37,156 nt of DNA from an uncultured Olsenella sp. (GCA_949296375.1 CASFQX010000132.1:1-37156); one strand, 5' to 3'. Counted from the stretch's first letter, positions 22,934 through 31,078 are shown. Program-made: numbers and translations. The notes: generated from the letters alone by a model not told the origin.

Positions 22934-24127
22934 CTAGTAGAACAGCGGAACCTCTCCCAGCAGAAACTCCTCGAGCCCGCAGGCCCCCACCGACGAGCCG
23001 CCCACAATGATGCGACGCGCCTCCGGATGGCGTTGAAGGAACTTCGCCATTCCGCTCTGCCTGGTCTCATGGCCACCCTTGACCTCGATCGCGCAGAGCG
23101 CGGCACCCTTTCGCACAACGAAGTCGACCTCGTCGTTGTTCTCGCGCCACCAGTGAACCTCGAACCCCTCACTCGGCGCGCGCCCGAGCAGATAGGCGCC
23201 AACCGCTGACTCGACGACGCGTCCCCGCAGGTCGGGCTCTCCCAACACGCGCTCGCGACCCTTGCCCAAGGTCGCCGTCATGAGGGATGTGTCAAATACC
23301 ATGAGTCTCGGTGAGCTCTTGCGGCGCACGAGCTCCTTCTCGTCGTACTTCTCCAGCGCCGCAAGCATGCCCGCCTTTTCCAGCAGCTCGAGATAGTGGG
23401 CAAGTGTGGTCGTGTTGCCAGCGTCCTGCAACTGGCCGAGCATCTTGTTGTACGAGAGCTCCTGGGCAGAGTACGCTGCCCCCAGCCTGAAAAGCGCGCG
23501 CATGAGGGCGGGCTTCCTCACGTCCTCGAGCGCCAGGACGTCTTGGGAGATGGTTGGTTCGATGATGGCGTCGCGCAGATAGGCGGACCAGCGCAGCTCG
23601 TCACGGGCAAATCGCGCGGCACCCGGATAGCCGCCATAGTAGAGAAAGTCCTCGAGTGAGTAGTCGAATGCGTCCCGGCACTCCGAGAGACTCCAGTGCG
23701 GCGACCGAATGAGCTCGAAGCGACCCATGAGGGAGTCCTCGAGCCCCCTGTGCAGAAGAAGCGACGACGATCCACTCAGGACAACCTTGAGCGTCGACCC
23801 CATCCGGCGGTCCGCGTCCCAAAGCGACTTCACCGCGTTGGGCCATCCCCCGACCTTCTGAATCTCGTCGACGACCAGAATCGCAGGCCGCGCGTTGCCG
23901 CGCGTCAGATTGCGCGCCTGCTGCCACTCGGTTCGCAGCCAGTCAACCGAAGGCACGAGGGGGTCATCCGCGCTCACGTATGAGTACTCCGCCTTCTGGT
24001 GGGAAAGCGCCTGCGCAATCATGGTGCTCTTCCCCGTCTGACGAGGCCCCACGACGACCTGCAGCAGAGGATTGTCCCGCTCCGCCATCCTCTCCGAGAT
24101 GGTTGCCACCTGTAGGCGCTCGTACAT
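22934..24127 (-). CDS. AAA ATPase with DUF4143 C-terminal domain
   Basis: A 397-residue protein. Residues 20-150 are an AAA_14 ATPase: Walker A GPRQTGKS (27-34), Walker B ILVVDEIQ (83-90) and LSGSSSLLL as sensor. A winged-helix-like middle follows. The C terminus has ENNDEVDFVV...AIEVKGG, a PD-(D/E)XK-like pattern of the DUF4143 family. Function is unsettled; such genes are often accessory and strain-variable. ATG 24127 has AAGGAG 7 nt upstream, better than the ATG at 24142. Two tandem palindromes lie over its promoter. Codon use is less GC-biased than the neighbours, which suggests acquisition. Confidence 0.88.
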   Translation of the reverse strand: MYERLQVATISERMAERDNPLLQVVVGPRQTGKSTMIAQALSHQKAEYSYVSADDPLVPSVDWLRTEWQQARNLTRGNARPAILVVDEIQKVGGWPNAVKSLWDADRRMGSTLKVVLSGSSSLLLHRGLEDSLMGRFELIRSPHWSLSECRDAFDYSLEDFLYYGGYPGAARFARDELRWSAYLRDAIIEPTISQDVLALEDVRKPALMRALFRLGAAYSAQELSYNKMLGQLQDAGNTTTLAHYLELLEKAGMLAALEKYDEKELVRRKSSPRLMVFDTSLMTATLGKGRERVLGEPDLRGRVVESAVGAYLLGRAPSEGFEVHWWRENNDEVDFVVRKGAALCAIEVKGGHETRQSGMAKFLQRHPEARRIIVGGSSVGACGLEEFLLGEVPLFY

Positions 24128-24155
24128 GCTTCTCTCCTTCATCGACAGACTATTT

Positions 24156-24195
24156 TACTCATTATACTGAGTATTTTTGCTCAATACACTGAGTA
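24156..24195. promoter_or_regulatory. Tandem palindromic operators over the AAA ATPase promoter
   Basis: TACTCATTATACTGAGTA (24156-24173) and TGCTCAATACACTGAGTA (24178-24195) are 18-bp sites with TRCTCA...TGAGTA arms, 22 nt apart. A minus-strand TATAAT (24166-24161) lies inside the first. The AT-rich patch stands out from its surroundings. No regulator gene is adjacent. Confidence 0.65.
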
Positions 24196-24235
24196 AGTTT
24201 CATGGCAAGATGATCGAGCGAGAAGCACACAAGAC

Positions 24236-24283
24236 CCGAGCCAAGAACACGCCCCCATTTTGATGGACGTGCGCCTGGCTCGG
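24236..24283 (-). terminator. Hairpin after the second aldo/keto reductase
   Basis: CCGAGCCA (24236-24243) pairs with TGGCTCGG (24276-24283); inner CACG/CGTG and CCAT/ATGG pairs extend it. It lies 39 nt beyond the stop at 24322. On the minus strand GTCTTGTG follows, a poor U-tract. Confidence 0.45.
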
Positions 24284-24321
24284 ATCTGTCGGCAGCGGGC
24301 TATCGACTTGAATCTTACGTG

Positions 24322-25170
24322 CTACTCCTGCGCGTCGAAGTCGGGCCTCATCGCCGCATAGCCGGCGAGCGCCTCCTCGGTAGCCTCGTAGTACTTCTTG
24401 GTGCCGTCGAGTTTGGCGACCTCGGCCATCTCGTCGTCGGTCAGGCGGAAGTCAAAGATGTCGGCGTTGTCGGCTATGTGCGCGGGGTTCTTGGAGCCCG
24501 GGATGATGGAAGTGCCCATCTGGGTGTGCCAGCGCAGGATGACCTGGGCGGGCGTCTTGCCGTACTTCTCGCCGAGCCTGGCAAAGACCGGCTCGGCCTG
24601 GAGGGCCTTGTCACCGTGGCCGAGCGGGTACCACGCCTCGATCACGATTCCGTACTGGCCCAGGTACTCGCGCAGCTCGGTCTGGGCGAAGTAGGGGTGG
24701 CACTCAACGGTCACGAGCTGCGGCTTGACCTCGGCATGCTCGATGACCTCGGCGATCTTGTCCTGCGGGAAGTTGGAGAGGCCGAGCGCGCGGACCTTGC
24801 CCTCGCGGTACGCCTTCTCCATGGTCTTCCAGGCGGCCAGGTAGTTGCCCACCGGCTGGTGAAGGATGAGCATGTCGACGTAGTCGAGGCCCAGGCGCGC
24901 CAGCGTGCCGTCGACGGCGGCGTCACCGGCCTCGTAGACGGACGGCCACAGCTTGGTTGACACGAAGAGCTTGTCGCGCGCGACGCCGCTCTTGGCGATG
25001 GCGCGGCCCACGGCCCTCTCGTTCATGTAGGCGTTGGCGGTGTCGATGTGCTCGTAGCCGGCCTCGAGCGCCGCGAGCGACGCGGCCTCGGCCTCGGCCA
25101 GGCTCATGAGGAAGGTGCCGAGACCCTCCACGGGCATCTTGACGCCGTTGTTGAGTTCCAGGTACTCCAT
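24322..25170 (-). CDS. Aldo/keto reductase
   Basis: A 282-residue reductase, paralogous to the one at 21906-22769. The tetrad is D43 and Y48 (HIDTANAYMNE), K73 (STKLW) and H104 (LILHQP). GLSNFPQDKIAEVI and IIPGSKNPAHIADN are typical of the 2,5-diketo-D-gluconate reductase-like branch. ATG 25170 has GAGGAG upstream. A hairpin downstream separates it from the ATPase gene. The natural substrate cannot be deduced. Confidence 0.93.
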   Translation of the reverse strand: MEYLELNNGVKMPVEGLGTFLMSLAEAEAASLAALEAGYEHIDTANAYMNERAVGRAIAKSGVARDKLFVSTKLWPSVYEAGDAAVDGTLARLGLDYVDMLILHQPVGNYLAAWKTMEKAYREGKVRALGLSNFPQDKIAEVIEHAEVKPQLVTVECHPYFAQTELREYLGQYGIVIEAWYPLGHGDKALQAEPVFARLGEKYGKTPAQVILRWHTQMGTSIIPGSKNPAHIADNADIFDFRLTDDEMAEVAKLDGTKKYYEATEEALAGYAAMRPDFDAQE

Positions 25171-25226
25171 GGTCTCCTCCTCGCTTTGGGAACGCTTTCA
25201 CAACCTGATGGTCGCGCCGCACTGGC

Positions 25227-25280
25227 GAGAAGTACAATGCCGGCTCCGCAGCTCGGTATGCATGGGTTGCATGGCAAGAG
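25227..25280 (-). promoter_or_regulatory. Shared regulatory motif, copy 3
   Basis: GAGAAGTACAATGCCGGCTC begins at 25227, with GTATGC at 25256-25261 and CATGGCAAGAG at 25270-25280. It lies 57 nt upstream of the aldo/keto reductase start, the same relative place as the copy at 22834-22888. Confidence 0.65.
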
Positions 25281-25374
25281 CGGATGGTCCGGTCGGTATA
25301 ACTCTGCCCTCTTCGAGCGCGCGTACCTTGGCGAGAATATCGACGCCACCCTCGCCTTCCCCGAGGCAGCGCCC

Positions 25375-25584
25375 GTCGGCGAGCTCGAGGCACGACCGGG
25401 AGCACGCCGCAAGGTCGGCCCGGTCGCGCGCGGTAGGCACGATGCCGCGCACGACGGGTCCCACGGTATGGATGACGTGGGCGGCAGGCAGGTTGTGACC
25501 GCGCGTGACCTTGGCGCGGCCGTTTGGCTCCTCATGGCCCTGGGCGCGCATAAGCGGCACGCAGCGGCACGTGGACACGAGTCG
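25375..25584 (-). pseudogene. Macrodomain (ADP-ribose hydrolase) remnant
   Basis: An open frame here encodes MRAQGHEEPNGRAKVTRG, NLPAAHVIHTVGPVV and LAACSRSCLELAD, which match the middle of bacterial macrodomain hydrolases. The N-terminal ADP-ribose-binding part with its asparagine loop and the C-terminal STG(V/I) phosphate loop are missing, and the flanking translation shows no family. It fills most of the 513-nt gap between crr and the aldo/keto reductase; the remainder holds the crr terminator and the shared motif. Confidence 0.75.
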
Positions 25585-25630
25585 AGTTCGTCGTCCCGAG
25601 CTGTAGGCAGGCAACCTCATACAACAGGAA

Positions 25631-25660
25631 GCGCCGCGGCGAGACACCCCGCCGCGGCGC
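25631..25660 (-). terminator. Terminator of crr
   Basis: An 11-bp perfect stem (25631-25641 with 25650-25660, GCGCCGCGGCG) and an 8-nt loop lie 23 nt beyond the crr stop. On the minus strand it is followed by TTCCTGTTGT, a weak U-rich run. Confidence 0.7.
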
Positions 25661-25683
25661 CGCTGGACGATCGTCGCAGAAGC

Positions 25684-26211
25684 CTAGAACGTCACCTTGA
25701 GAATCGGCGCGCCCGCCTCGACCTTCTCGCTGAACTCGGCGGTGAGCTCAACATCGGCGAGGTCGGCGGAGTTGGAGATGGCGAAGACAACGCAGTCCTG
25801 GTAGCCCGCCTCGGTGATGACCTTGCGGTCCATCACGATGATGGGCTGGCCGGCAACAACGCGGTCGCCGTCGGAGACGAGGTTGGTGAAGCCCTTGCCC
25901 TTGAGGTTGACGGTGTTCACGCCAACGTGAACGAGGACCTCGGCGCCACCGTCGGACTTGATGGTGATGGCGTGGCCCATGGCGGTGCCAACCCAGCCGT
26001 TGGCGGGGGCGTAGACAACGTTGCCGTCAGGCCAGAGGGCGCAGCCCTTGCCCAGGACCTCGGTGCTGAAGACCTTGTCGGGGACGTCGGTCATGCGGAT
26101 GACGCGACCAGAGACCGGAGCATAGCCGATGCCGGGCTGGGCATCGATCTGCAGGCTCTCGGGAATCTCGACGGACTCTTCCTTCTTGGTGAACTTGTCG
26201 AAAATGGCCAT
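25684..26211 (-). CDS. crr: PTS glucose-type EIIA component
   Basis: A 175-residue EIIA-Glc domain protein that passes phosphate from HPr to an EIIB domain. The phosphorylated histidine is H95 in VLVHVGVNTV and the accessory histidine is H80 in GHAITI. YAPVSGRVI and GDRVVAGQPI are typical. It is a free domain, not fused to EIIBC. ATG 26211 has GAGGAG 10 nt upstream. It may also act as a signalling protein, but nothing in the sequence shows this. Two copies of TGTATCCTGA lie upstream. Confidence 0.92.
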   Translation of the reverse strand: MAIFDKFTKKEESVEIPESLQIDAQPGIGYAPVSGRVIRMTDVPDKVFSTEVLGKGCALWPDGNVVYAPANGWVGTAMGHAITIKSDGGAEVLVHVGVNTVNLKGKGFTNLVSDGDRVVAGQPIIVMDRKVITEAGYQDCVVFAISNSADLADVELTAEFSEKVEAGAPILKVTF

Positions 26212-26233
26212 GTGGTGAGGCTCCTCTCGTCCA

Positions 26234-26274
26234 TGTATCCTGACCATTTGCTGGACGCGCTGATTGTATCCTGA
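26234..26274. promoter_or_regulatory. Direct repeat TGTATCCTGA upstream of crr
   Basis: TGTATCCTGA occurs at 26234-26243 and 26265-26274, 31 nt apart (three helical turns), 23-63 nt upstream of the crr start. On the minus strand each gives TCAGGATACA. It could be a regulator site; no other evidence. Confidence 0.35.
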
Positions 26275-26332
26275 AATCGTTCTCACTTCGGTATGATAAG
26301 ATAAAACTACACACGACCATCGGAGGTTCTCC

Positions 26333-26587
26333 ATGGACATCCTGTCCATCGTTCTCGGAGTGCTCTCGCTTGCCACTGCCTTCACCCCCTTCATCTGGCT
26401 CCAGGTGATCGGCGGCTTTGTGGGCATCGCGGGCATCGTGCTCGCACGCAAGGCCAAGAAGGCGGACTATCGCAAGGACCTCACCACGGCCATCGGCATG
26501 CTGTGCTCGATCACCGGCACAGTTCTGTGCTTTGTTGCCCCGATTCTCTCGCTCGTGAGCAACGTCCTGCTGCTTTTCATGGAATAG
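26333..26587 (+). CDS. Small two-TM membrane protein (DUF4190-like)
   Basis: An 84-residue protein with two hydrophobic regions (about residues 3-38 and 51-82) separated by a basic loop, ARKAKKADYRKD. Hydrophobic pattern and loop resemble small DUF4190-type proteins. Function is unknown. ATG 26333 has GGAGG 6 nt upstream. It is divergent from crr. A broken flavodoxin gene follows at once. Confidence 0.75.
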   Translation: MDILSIVLGVLSLATAFTPFIWLQVIGGFVGIAGIVLARKAKKADYRKDLTTAIGMLCSITGTVLCFVAPILSLVSNVLLLFME

Positions 26588-26598
26588 GGCGCGCCTTT

Positions 26599-26617
26599 GC
26601 GGCACGAGAAGTGCCGC
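26599..26617 (+). terminator. Short hairpin after the small membrane protein gene
   Basis: GCGGCAC-GAGAA-GTGCCGC (26599-26617) lies 11 nt beyond the stop, followed by CCTTCC. It may be a weak terminator; it overlaps the first codons of the flavodoxin remnant. Confidence 0.4.
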
Positions 26618-26910
26618 CCTTCCGTCACGGGCGAAGCGCCTGACATGAGCCGCTATGACACCGTCTTCGTGGGCTTCCCCATCTGGTGGTACGTAGAGCC
26701 GCGCATCATCGACACCTTCCTCGAGACGCATGACCTCTCCGGCAAGACCGTCGTGCCGTTTGCCACGAGCGGTGGCTCCGGCCTGGGCAGGGCACCGCAG
26801 CACATGGCCACGCTCGCGCCCGGCGCCACGGTCACGGAGGGCCCCGGCTCAACGGCAGCCCGGACGCTAACGAGCTGCGCGCATGGGTATCCTCGGCATC
26901 GCGCATATAA
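26603..26910 (+). pseudogene. Flavodoxin remnant (N-truncated, frameshifted)
   Basis: From about 26615 the frame encodes RPSVTGEAPDMSRYDTVFVG, GFPIWWYVEPRIIDTF and VVPFATSGGSG, the C-terminal half of a flavodoxin. The FMN phosphate-loop half is missing. Near 26850 the frame shifts by one: the natural ending NGSPDANELRAWVSS is read in another frame and stops at TAA 26908-26910. No working product is expected. Confidence 0.8.
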
Positions 26911-26997
26911 TGCCCGACTGTACACAGACGGCTGATTCGGTCATAACGGGCGCGAAATAATACGGCTGTGTACAATCCCCGTCGCCAGCCGCCCCGC

Positions 26998-28032
26998 CTA
27001 CCAGATCCCAAGCACGTGCTGCATGCCCAGACTCACGCACGCGATGGCAACCCAGCAGCACAGTCCCATGAGAATCGGCTTGCCGCCCGTACGCACGAGC
27101 TTGACGATGTTGGTGTTGAATCCGATGGCCGCCATCGCCATGACGATGAAGAACTTGGAGAGCTCCTTGATGGGAGCGGTCACGGCGGCGGGCAGCGAGA
27201 AAACCGTGGTCATCACACTCGCCAGCACGAAGAAGACGATGAAAGTCGGAAACGCGCGGCGCAGGCTGAAGGTGTTTCTTGCCTCCCCGCCCGCACGGCG
27301 CTGCGAGCGCAGCTGCCAGAACGCCAGCCCCAGCGTGATGGGAATGATGGCAAGCGTACGCGTGAGCTTGACGATAGTGGCGGCATCGAGCGTGTTTGCC
27401 CCGGGATGCATGCCGTCCCACGCCGCCGCGGCAGCCGTCACCGACGAGGTATCATTTACCGCGGTGCCCGCGAAGAGGCCAAAGCCCTCGTTGGTGAGGC
27501 CGAGCATTCCGCCGAGCGTGGGAAACACAAGCGCGGCAATCACGTTAAAGAGGAAGATCACGCTGATGGCCTGGGCGATCTCCTCGTCGTCTGCCTCGAT
27601 CACGGGCGCCGTGGCAGCAATTGCCGACCCGCCGCAAATGGAGGATCCCACGCCGACGAGCGTTGAGATCTTGCCCGGGATGTTGAGCGCTCGGCAGAGC
27701 GCGTAGGACACCACGAGCGACGTGGCGATGGTCAAGACAATGATGGGCAGAGACGTCATACCCACCTGGGCGATCTGGGCGAGGTTGAGGCCAAAGCCCA
27801 GCAGGATCACCGCATACTGGAGCACCTTCTTTGACGTGAACTTGACGCCCGCCTGCAGGGGCTCGCCCTTTTCGGCTGGCACCAGCAGGGCGAGCACCAT
27901 GCCCAGAAGGATGGCAAAGACCGGTCCGCCCACGACCTCGAACTGCTTGCCCAGAAGCCACGCCGGTACGGCGATGACCAGCGCAAACAGCACGCCCCTC
28001 CATGTCTTTCCAAATTCCTTGATGAGTTCCAT
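26998..28032 (-). CDS. YeiH-family (UPF0324) membrane transporter
   Basis: A 344-residue polytopic protein with about 10 hydrophobic segments. [19 protein letters not shown] and [15 protein letters not shown] are hallmark motifs of the YeiH/UPF0324 family, annotated as putative sulfate or sulfur-compound exporters. The ATG at 28032 has AAGGA at a proper distance; a GTG 6 nt upstream is too near. It is divergent from a CysB-like LysR regulator, the standard arrangement for this family, so the regulator probably controls it. Confidence 0.88.
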   Translation of the reverse strand: MELIKEFGKTWRGVLFALVIAVPAWLLGKQFEVVGGPVFAILLGMVLALLVPAEKGEPLQAGVKFTSKKVLQYAVILLGFGLNLAQIAQVGMTSLPIIVLTIATSLVVSYALCRALNIPGKISTLVGVGSSICGGSAIAATAPVIEADDEEIAQAISVIFLFNVIAALVFPTLGGMLGLTNEGFGLFAGTAVNDTSSVTAAAAAWDGMHPGANTLDAATIVKLTRTLAIIPITLGLAFWQLRSQRRAGGEARNTFSLRRAFPTFIVFFVLASVMTTVFSLPAAVTAPIKELSKFFIVMAMAAIGFNTNIVKLVRTGGKPILMGLCCWVAIACVSLGMQHVLGIW

Positions 28033-28104
28033 GCGCACGTCCTTCTCGATTCCCCTTGTTCCAGAAGAGGCTACCGCTGGTCGTTATAATCAAATACGTC
28101 AAGT

Positions 28105-28124
28105 TGCTTATAGAGTCATAAGCA
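28105..28124. promoter_or_regulatory. Palindromic operator between yeiH-like gene and LysR gene
   Basis: TGCTTAT-agagtc-ATAAGCA is a perfect 7-bp-arm palindrome of LysR-box size, 20 nt upstream of the LysR start and 73 nt upstream of the transporter start. A TATAAC (minus strand, about 28088-28083) is a fair -10 for the transporter. Confidence 0.65.
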
Positions 28125-28143
28125 TTTACCGATAAGGACGAGG

Positions 28144-29037
28144 ATGCTCGACTATCGCACGCACACGTTCCTGACCGTCTGCCGCACCGGAAGTTTCACG
28201 CGCGCGGCCGAGGAGCTGCACGTGACCCAACCGGCCGTGTCGCAGCACATCCGGCAGCTCGAGGCACACTACGGCTGCACCCTCTTCTCGAAGACCGGTC
28301 GCGGGGTGGAGCCCACCGCAGCAGGGCTCCTCCTCTATCGCGCGCTTGATGTCGAAGAGAACGACGAGGCGAGACTGCTCGCCGAGCTTGAGGCGCTTGC
28401 CGCCGAGAAGGACGCGCGTCCGCCGCTGCGCCTTGGCTGCACGCGCACGATCGCCGACTTCGTGGCCCCTCGCGTGCTCTCGGCGCACCTGGAGCGTCAT
28501 CCCAACGCGCGCGTCATCATGCGAACGGGAAACACCGCGGAGCTCGTAAGCCTTCTCGACCTCGGAGAGATTGACTTCGCGCTTGTGGAGGGGTCGTTTG
28601 ACCGGGCGGCCTTTGACAGCGCGACCTTCTCGCGCGAGCGGTTCGTGGCGGTGGCTGCCAGCGGAGGCCGTCCCGCGAGCATCGAGGACCTTCTCGATCG
28701 GCGCCTCATCCTACGCGAGAGCGGCTCGGGGACTCGGGAGATTCTCGAGCACAACCTCGCGGCGAGAGACCTCGCCGTGAGCGACTTCTCTGGCGTCGTC
28801 GAGCTTGCGAGCATCCCCGCCATCAAGGCATGCGTGGCCGCGGGGGCGGGCGTGAGCTTCCTCTATCACGTCGCGGTGGAATCGGAGCTCACGGACGGCA
28901 GGCTTGTGGACGTCACGCCCGCGGACTTTGCCATGGAGCACGACTTCTCCCTCATCTGGCAGCGCGGCAGCCGCTACGCGAACGGCTACCGCGCCCTGCT
29001 CCGTGAGTGGACGACCGTGCGAGAAGATCGGGCATAG
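28144..29037 (+). CDS. LysR-family regulator (CysB/YeiE-like)
   Basis: A 297-residue LysR protein. The HTH contains GSFTRAAEELHVTQPAVSQH and the following linker helix. The effector domain has LRLGCTRTIADFVAPRVL and a C-terminal VAAGAGVSFLYHVAV. It resembles regulators of sulfur and sulfite genes. ATG 28144 has AAGGACGAGG. Its 3' end touches the decayed HerA-like gene on the other strand. Confidence 0.92.
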   Translation: MLDYRTHTFLTVCRTGSFTRAAEELHVTQPAVSQHIRQLEAHYGCTLFSKTGRGVEPTAAGLLLYRALDVEENDEARLLAELEALAAEKDARPPLRLGCTRTIADFVAPRVLSAHLERHPNARVIMRTGNTAELVSLLDLGEIDFALVEGSFDRAAFDSATFSRERFVAVAASGGRPASIEDLLDRRLILRESGSGTREILEHNLAARDLAVSDFSGVVELASIPAIKACVAAGAGVSFLYHVAVESELTDGRLVDVTPADFAMEHDFSLIWQRGSRYANGYRALLREWTTVREDRA

Positions 29038-29434
29038 CGGCGACGACCTCCGAAGAGGTTGCGGGTGATCTGACGCGTTGCCTCACGGCCGAAGGTGCCA
29101 ATGATCTGACCGGCAATCTTGCCGGCCCCCTTCATGAGCTGCTCCTGCTGCTTCTCGGCGCCCGGGCCTCACGCTCCGCGGCCTTCTCCGCCTCCTCGGT
29201 GAGCTCGAGCAGGCGCGAGAGGAGCGAGGGGCCTATGTCAGAGATCGTGATTCTCACCGGGATGCCCTGGTCGCCGAGCATGTCCCAGAAGCGGCACGGG
29301 CAGCCCTCGTAGGTGAAGCCCTCGATGCCAAAGCGCGCAATGCGCTCCTGCATGTCCTCGGAGTCCTTGCCCGGGGCGCACATGCCGGTGATGTCGCCCT
29401 TGACGTCGGCAATGAAGACGGGGATGCCAAGGGG
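29036..29434 (-). pseudogene. HerA-like helicase (DUF853/YjgR) remnant
   Basis: One frame encodes GIPVFIADVKGDITGMCAPG, KDSEDMQERIARFG and VRITISDIGPSLLSRLLELT, matching an N-terminal part of YjgR-type ATPases. It then jumps to the acidic C-terminal tail (EEAEKAAEREA). After a frameshift near 29155-29170 the other frame gives EKQQEQLMKGAGKIAGQII and GREATRQITRNLFGGRRR, the family C terminus. The P-loop and several hundred central residues are gone. A hairpin-forming GC run at 29437-29460 marks its boundary with the GH13 gene. Confidence 0.82.
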
Positions 29435-29480
29435 ACGGGGCGCTGTCGCCGCCCTGCCCCCTGGCACAACAAATCAAGCC

Positions 29481-31040
29481 CTAGAGCTCGAAGAACGTGA
29501 CAGACGCGGCGGGCACTCGCAGCACGCCGTCAGCAAGCTTGGCCTTATCGCCCAGCGTGTAGAGCACGCGCGCGGCCTCAAAGTCGCACGGGACCTCGAC
29601 CTCGCGCGCGGCAGGGTTGAGCGCCACCAGCACGCGCTGGCCGCCCTCCTCGCAAGCGGAGCGCAGGTAGACGAGCGGGTACGCGTTCTTCTCGCAGTAG
29701 ACGAAGTCCACAGACGCGTTCACGCCGAGCGCCGGCGTGGAACGGCGCAGCGCGACGAGCCGCTGGACCTCACGCCAGAGCGACGCCTCGTCGGCCATCT
29801 GGGCGGCAACCGTGGGCACGTCGTCGCCCGCGTCCTGCGGGATGTAGAGCGCGTCAGCGGGAGCGCCGGAGAAGCCATAGTTGGGCTCTGCCGCGTCCCA
29901 CTGAATCGGCGAGCGCGCGCCCGTGCGCTGGTAGCCGCCCTCGATGGAGGTAACGTCCAGATGGCGCATCCCGATCTCGTCTCCCGCGTAGACGAAGGGG
30001 CAGCCCGGCATGGACAGGATGAAGGCAAAGGCCAGCTTCATCTCCTCCGGGTCCAGGAACTTGCGCATGCGGTCCATGTCGTGGTTGCCGGACGGGATGC
30101 ACATGAGGCCCTTGCCGTCCGTGAGCTCCATGTTGCGGCGGTACGTGGCCACAAACTCGCTCGCGTCGCCCGCGCCCTCGCGCGCGAACCACGGGTGCTC
30201 GCAGCGGAAGAGGTCCATGTAGTGCGACGTACCAAACTGCAGCAGGAAGTCCATGTGGAAGCCCGCGCGGATGGTCTTGTCCGGCTCTCCCCACTCGGAG
30301 ATGAGGACGGCGTCGGGGTAGCGCTCGTCCAGGAAGGCGCGCATGTCCTGCCAGAGGGCGATCGTGCCCTCCTGCTCGGGGTCGTCCTTCACGAGCGAGC
30401 CGGCCATGTCCACGCGGAAGCCGTCGCAGCCGCGGTCCAGCCAGAACGCCATCACGTCCTTCATGGCCTGGCGCGTGGCGAGGGCCTCCGGCGAGTCCAT
30501 CGCACTCTGCCAAGGCTCGGTCACGCGGTAGAAGCCGTAGTTGAGAGCCGGCTGGAAGGCAAAGAAGTTCACGGCCACGGCCCCGTTGCGCTCCGCGATG
30601 CCGCGCAGCACGCCGTTCACGCCCGGGACGTCACCCACCGGGGTCCAGACGTCGTCGGTCCAGACGTAGCGGCCCGAGAACTCGTTGGGCTCGGCGCGGC
30701 AGGACTCCTTGAACCAGGGATGCTCGATGGAGGTGTGCCCGGGCACGAGGTCGAGAAGAACGTGCATGTCGCGGGCATGCGCCTCGGCAAAGAGGCGCTC
30801 GAGGTCCTCGTTGGAGCCGTAGCGCGGCGCCACCCGGCAGTAGTCCGCCACGTCGTAGCCCGCATCGCCAAAGGGGGACGCGAAGCACGGGTTGAGCCAG
30901 AGGGCGTTAGCACCCAGCTCGCGCACGTAGTCGAGCTTCTCGATGATGCCCTGGAGGTCACCGATGCCGTCATCGTTGGTGTCGTTGAAGCTCTGCGGGT
31001 AGATCTCGTAGAAGACCGCGTCGTCGAGCCACGTGCTCAT
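29481..31040 (-). CDS. GH13 alpha-glucosidase/amylase family enzyme
   Basis: A 519-residue glycoside hydrolase family 13 protein, predicted cytoplasmic (no signal). Conserved regions: DLVPGHTS (97-104), GFRVDMAGS with nucleophile D211, LISEWGEP with acid/base E249 and SGNHDMDR with H320/D321. YEIYPQSFNDTNDDGIGDLQG at the start is typical of oligo-1,6-glucosidase and alpha-glucosidase branches. It probably cleaves imported alpha-gluco-oligosaccharides; exact specificity is open. ATG 31040 has AAAGGA. A LacI-type operator covers the start of transcription. Confidence 0.92.
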   Translation of the reverse strand: MSTWLDDAVFYEIYPQSFNDTNDDGIGDLQGIIEKLDYVRELGANALWLNPCFASPFGDAGYDVADYCRVAPRYGSNEDLERLFAEAHARDMHVLLDLVPGHTSIEHPWFKESCRAEPNEFSGRYVWTDDVWTPVGDVPGVNGVLRGIAERNGAVAVNFFAFQPALNYGFYRVTEPWQSAMDSPEALATRQAMKDVMAFWLDRGCDGFRVDMAGSLVKDDPEQEGTIALWQDMRAFLDERYPDAVLISEWGEPDKTIRAGFHMDFLLQFGTSHYMDLFRCEHPWFAREGAGDASEFVATYRRNMELTDGKGLMCIPSGNHDMDRMRKFLDPEEMKLAFAFILSMPGCPFVYAGDEIGMRHLDVTSIEGGYQRTGARSPIQWDAAEPNYGFSGAPADALYIPQDAGDDVPTVAAQMADEASLWREVQRLVALRRSTPALGVNASVDFVYCEKNAYPLVYLRSACEEGGQRVLVALNPAAREVEVPCDFEAARVLYTLGDKAKLADGVLRVPAASVTFFEL

Positions 31041-31078
31041 GGGCGTTCCTTTCTCGCTTCTCGTTTCCCTCTTCGGAT

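Noticed and set aside
29437..29460. GGGGACGGGG-containing GC run as a further REP copy
   Set aside because: Only about 10 bases resemble the REP end and no matching second arm is present.
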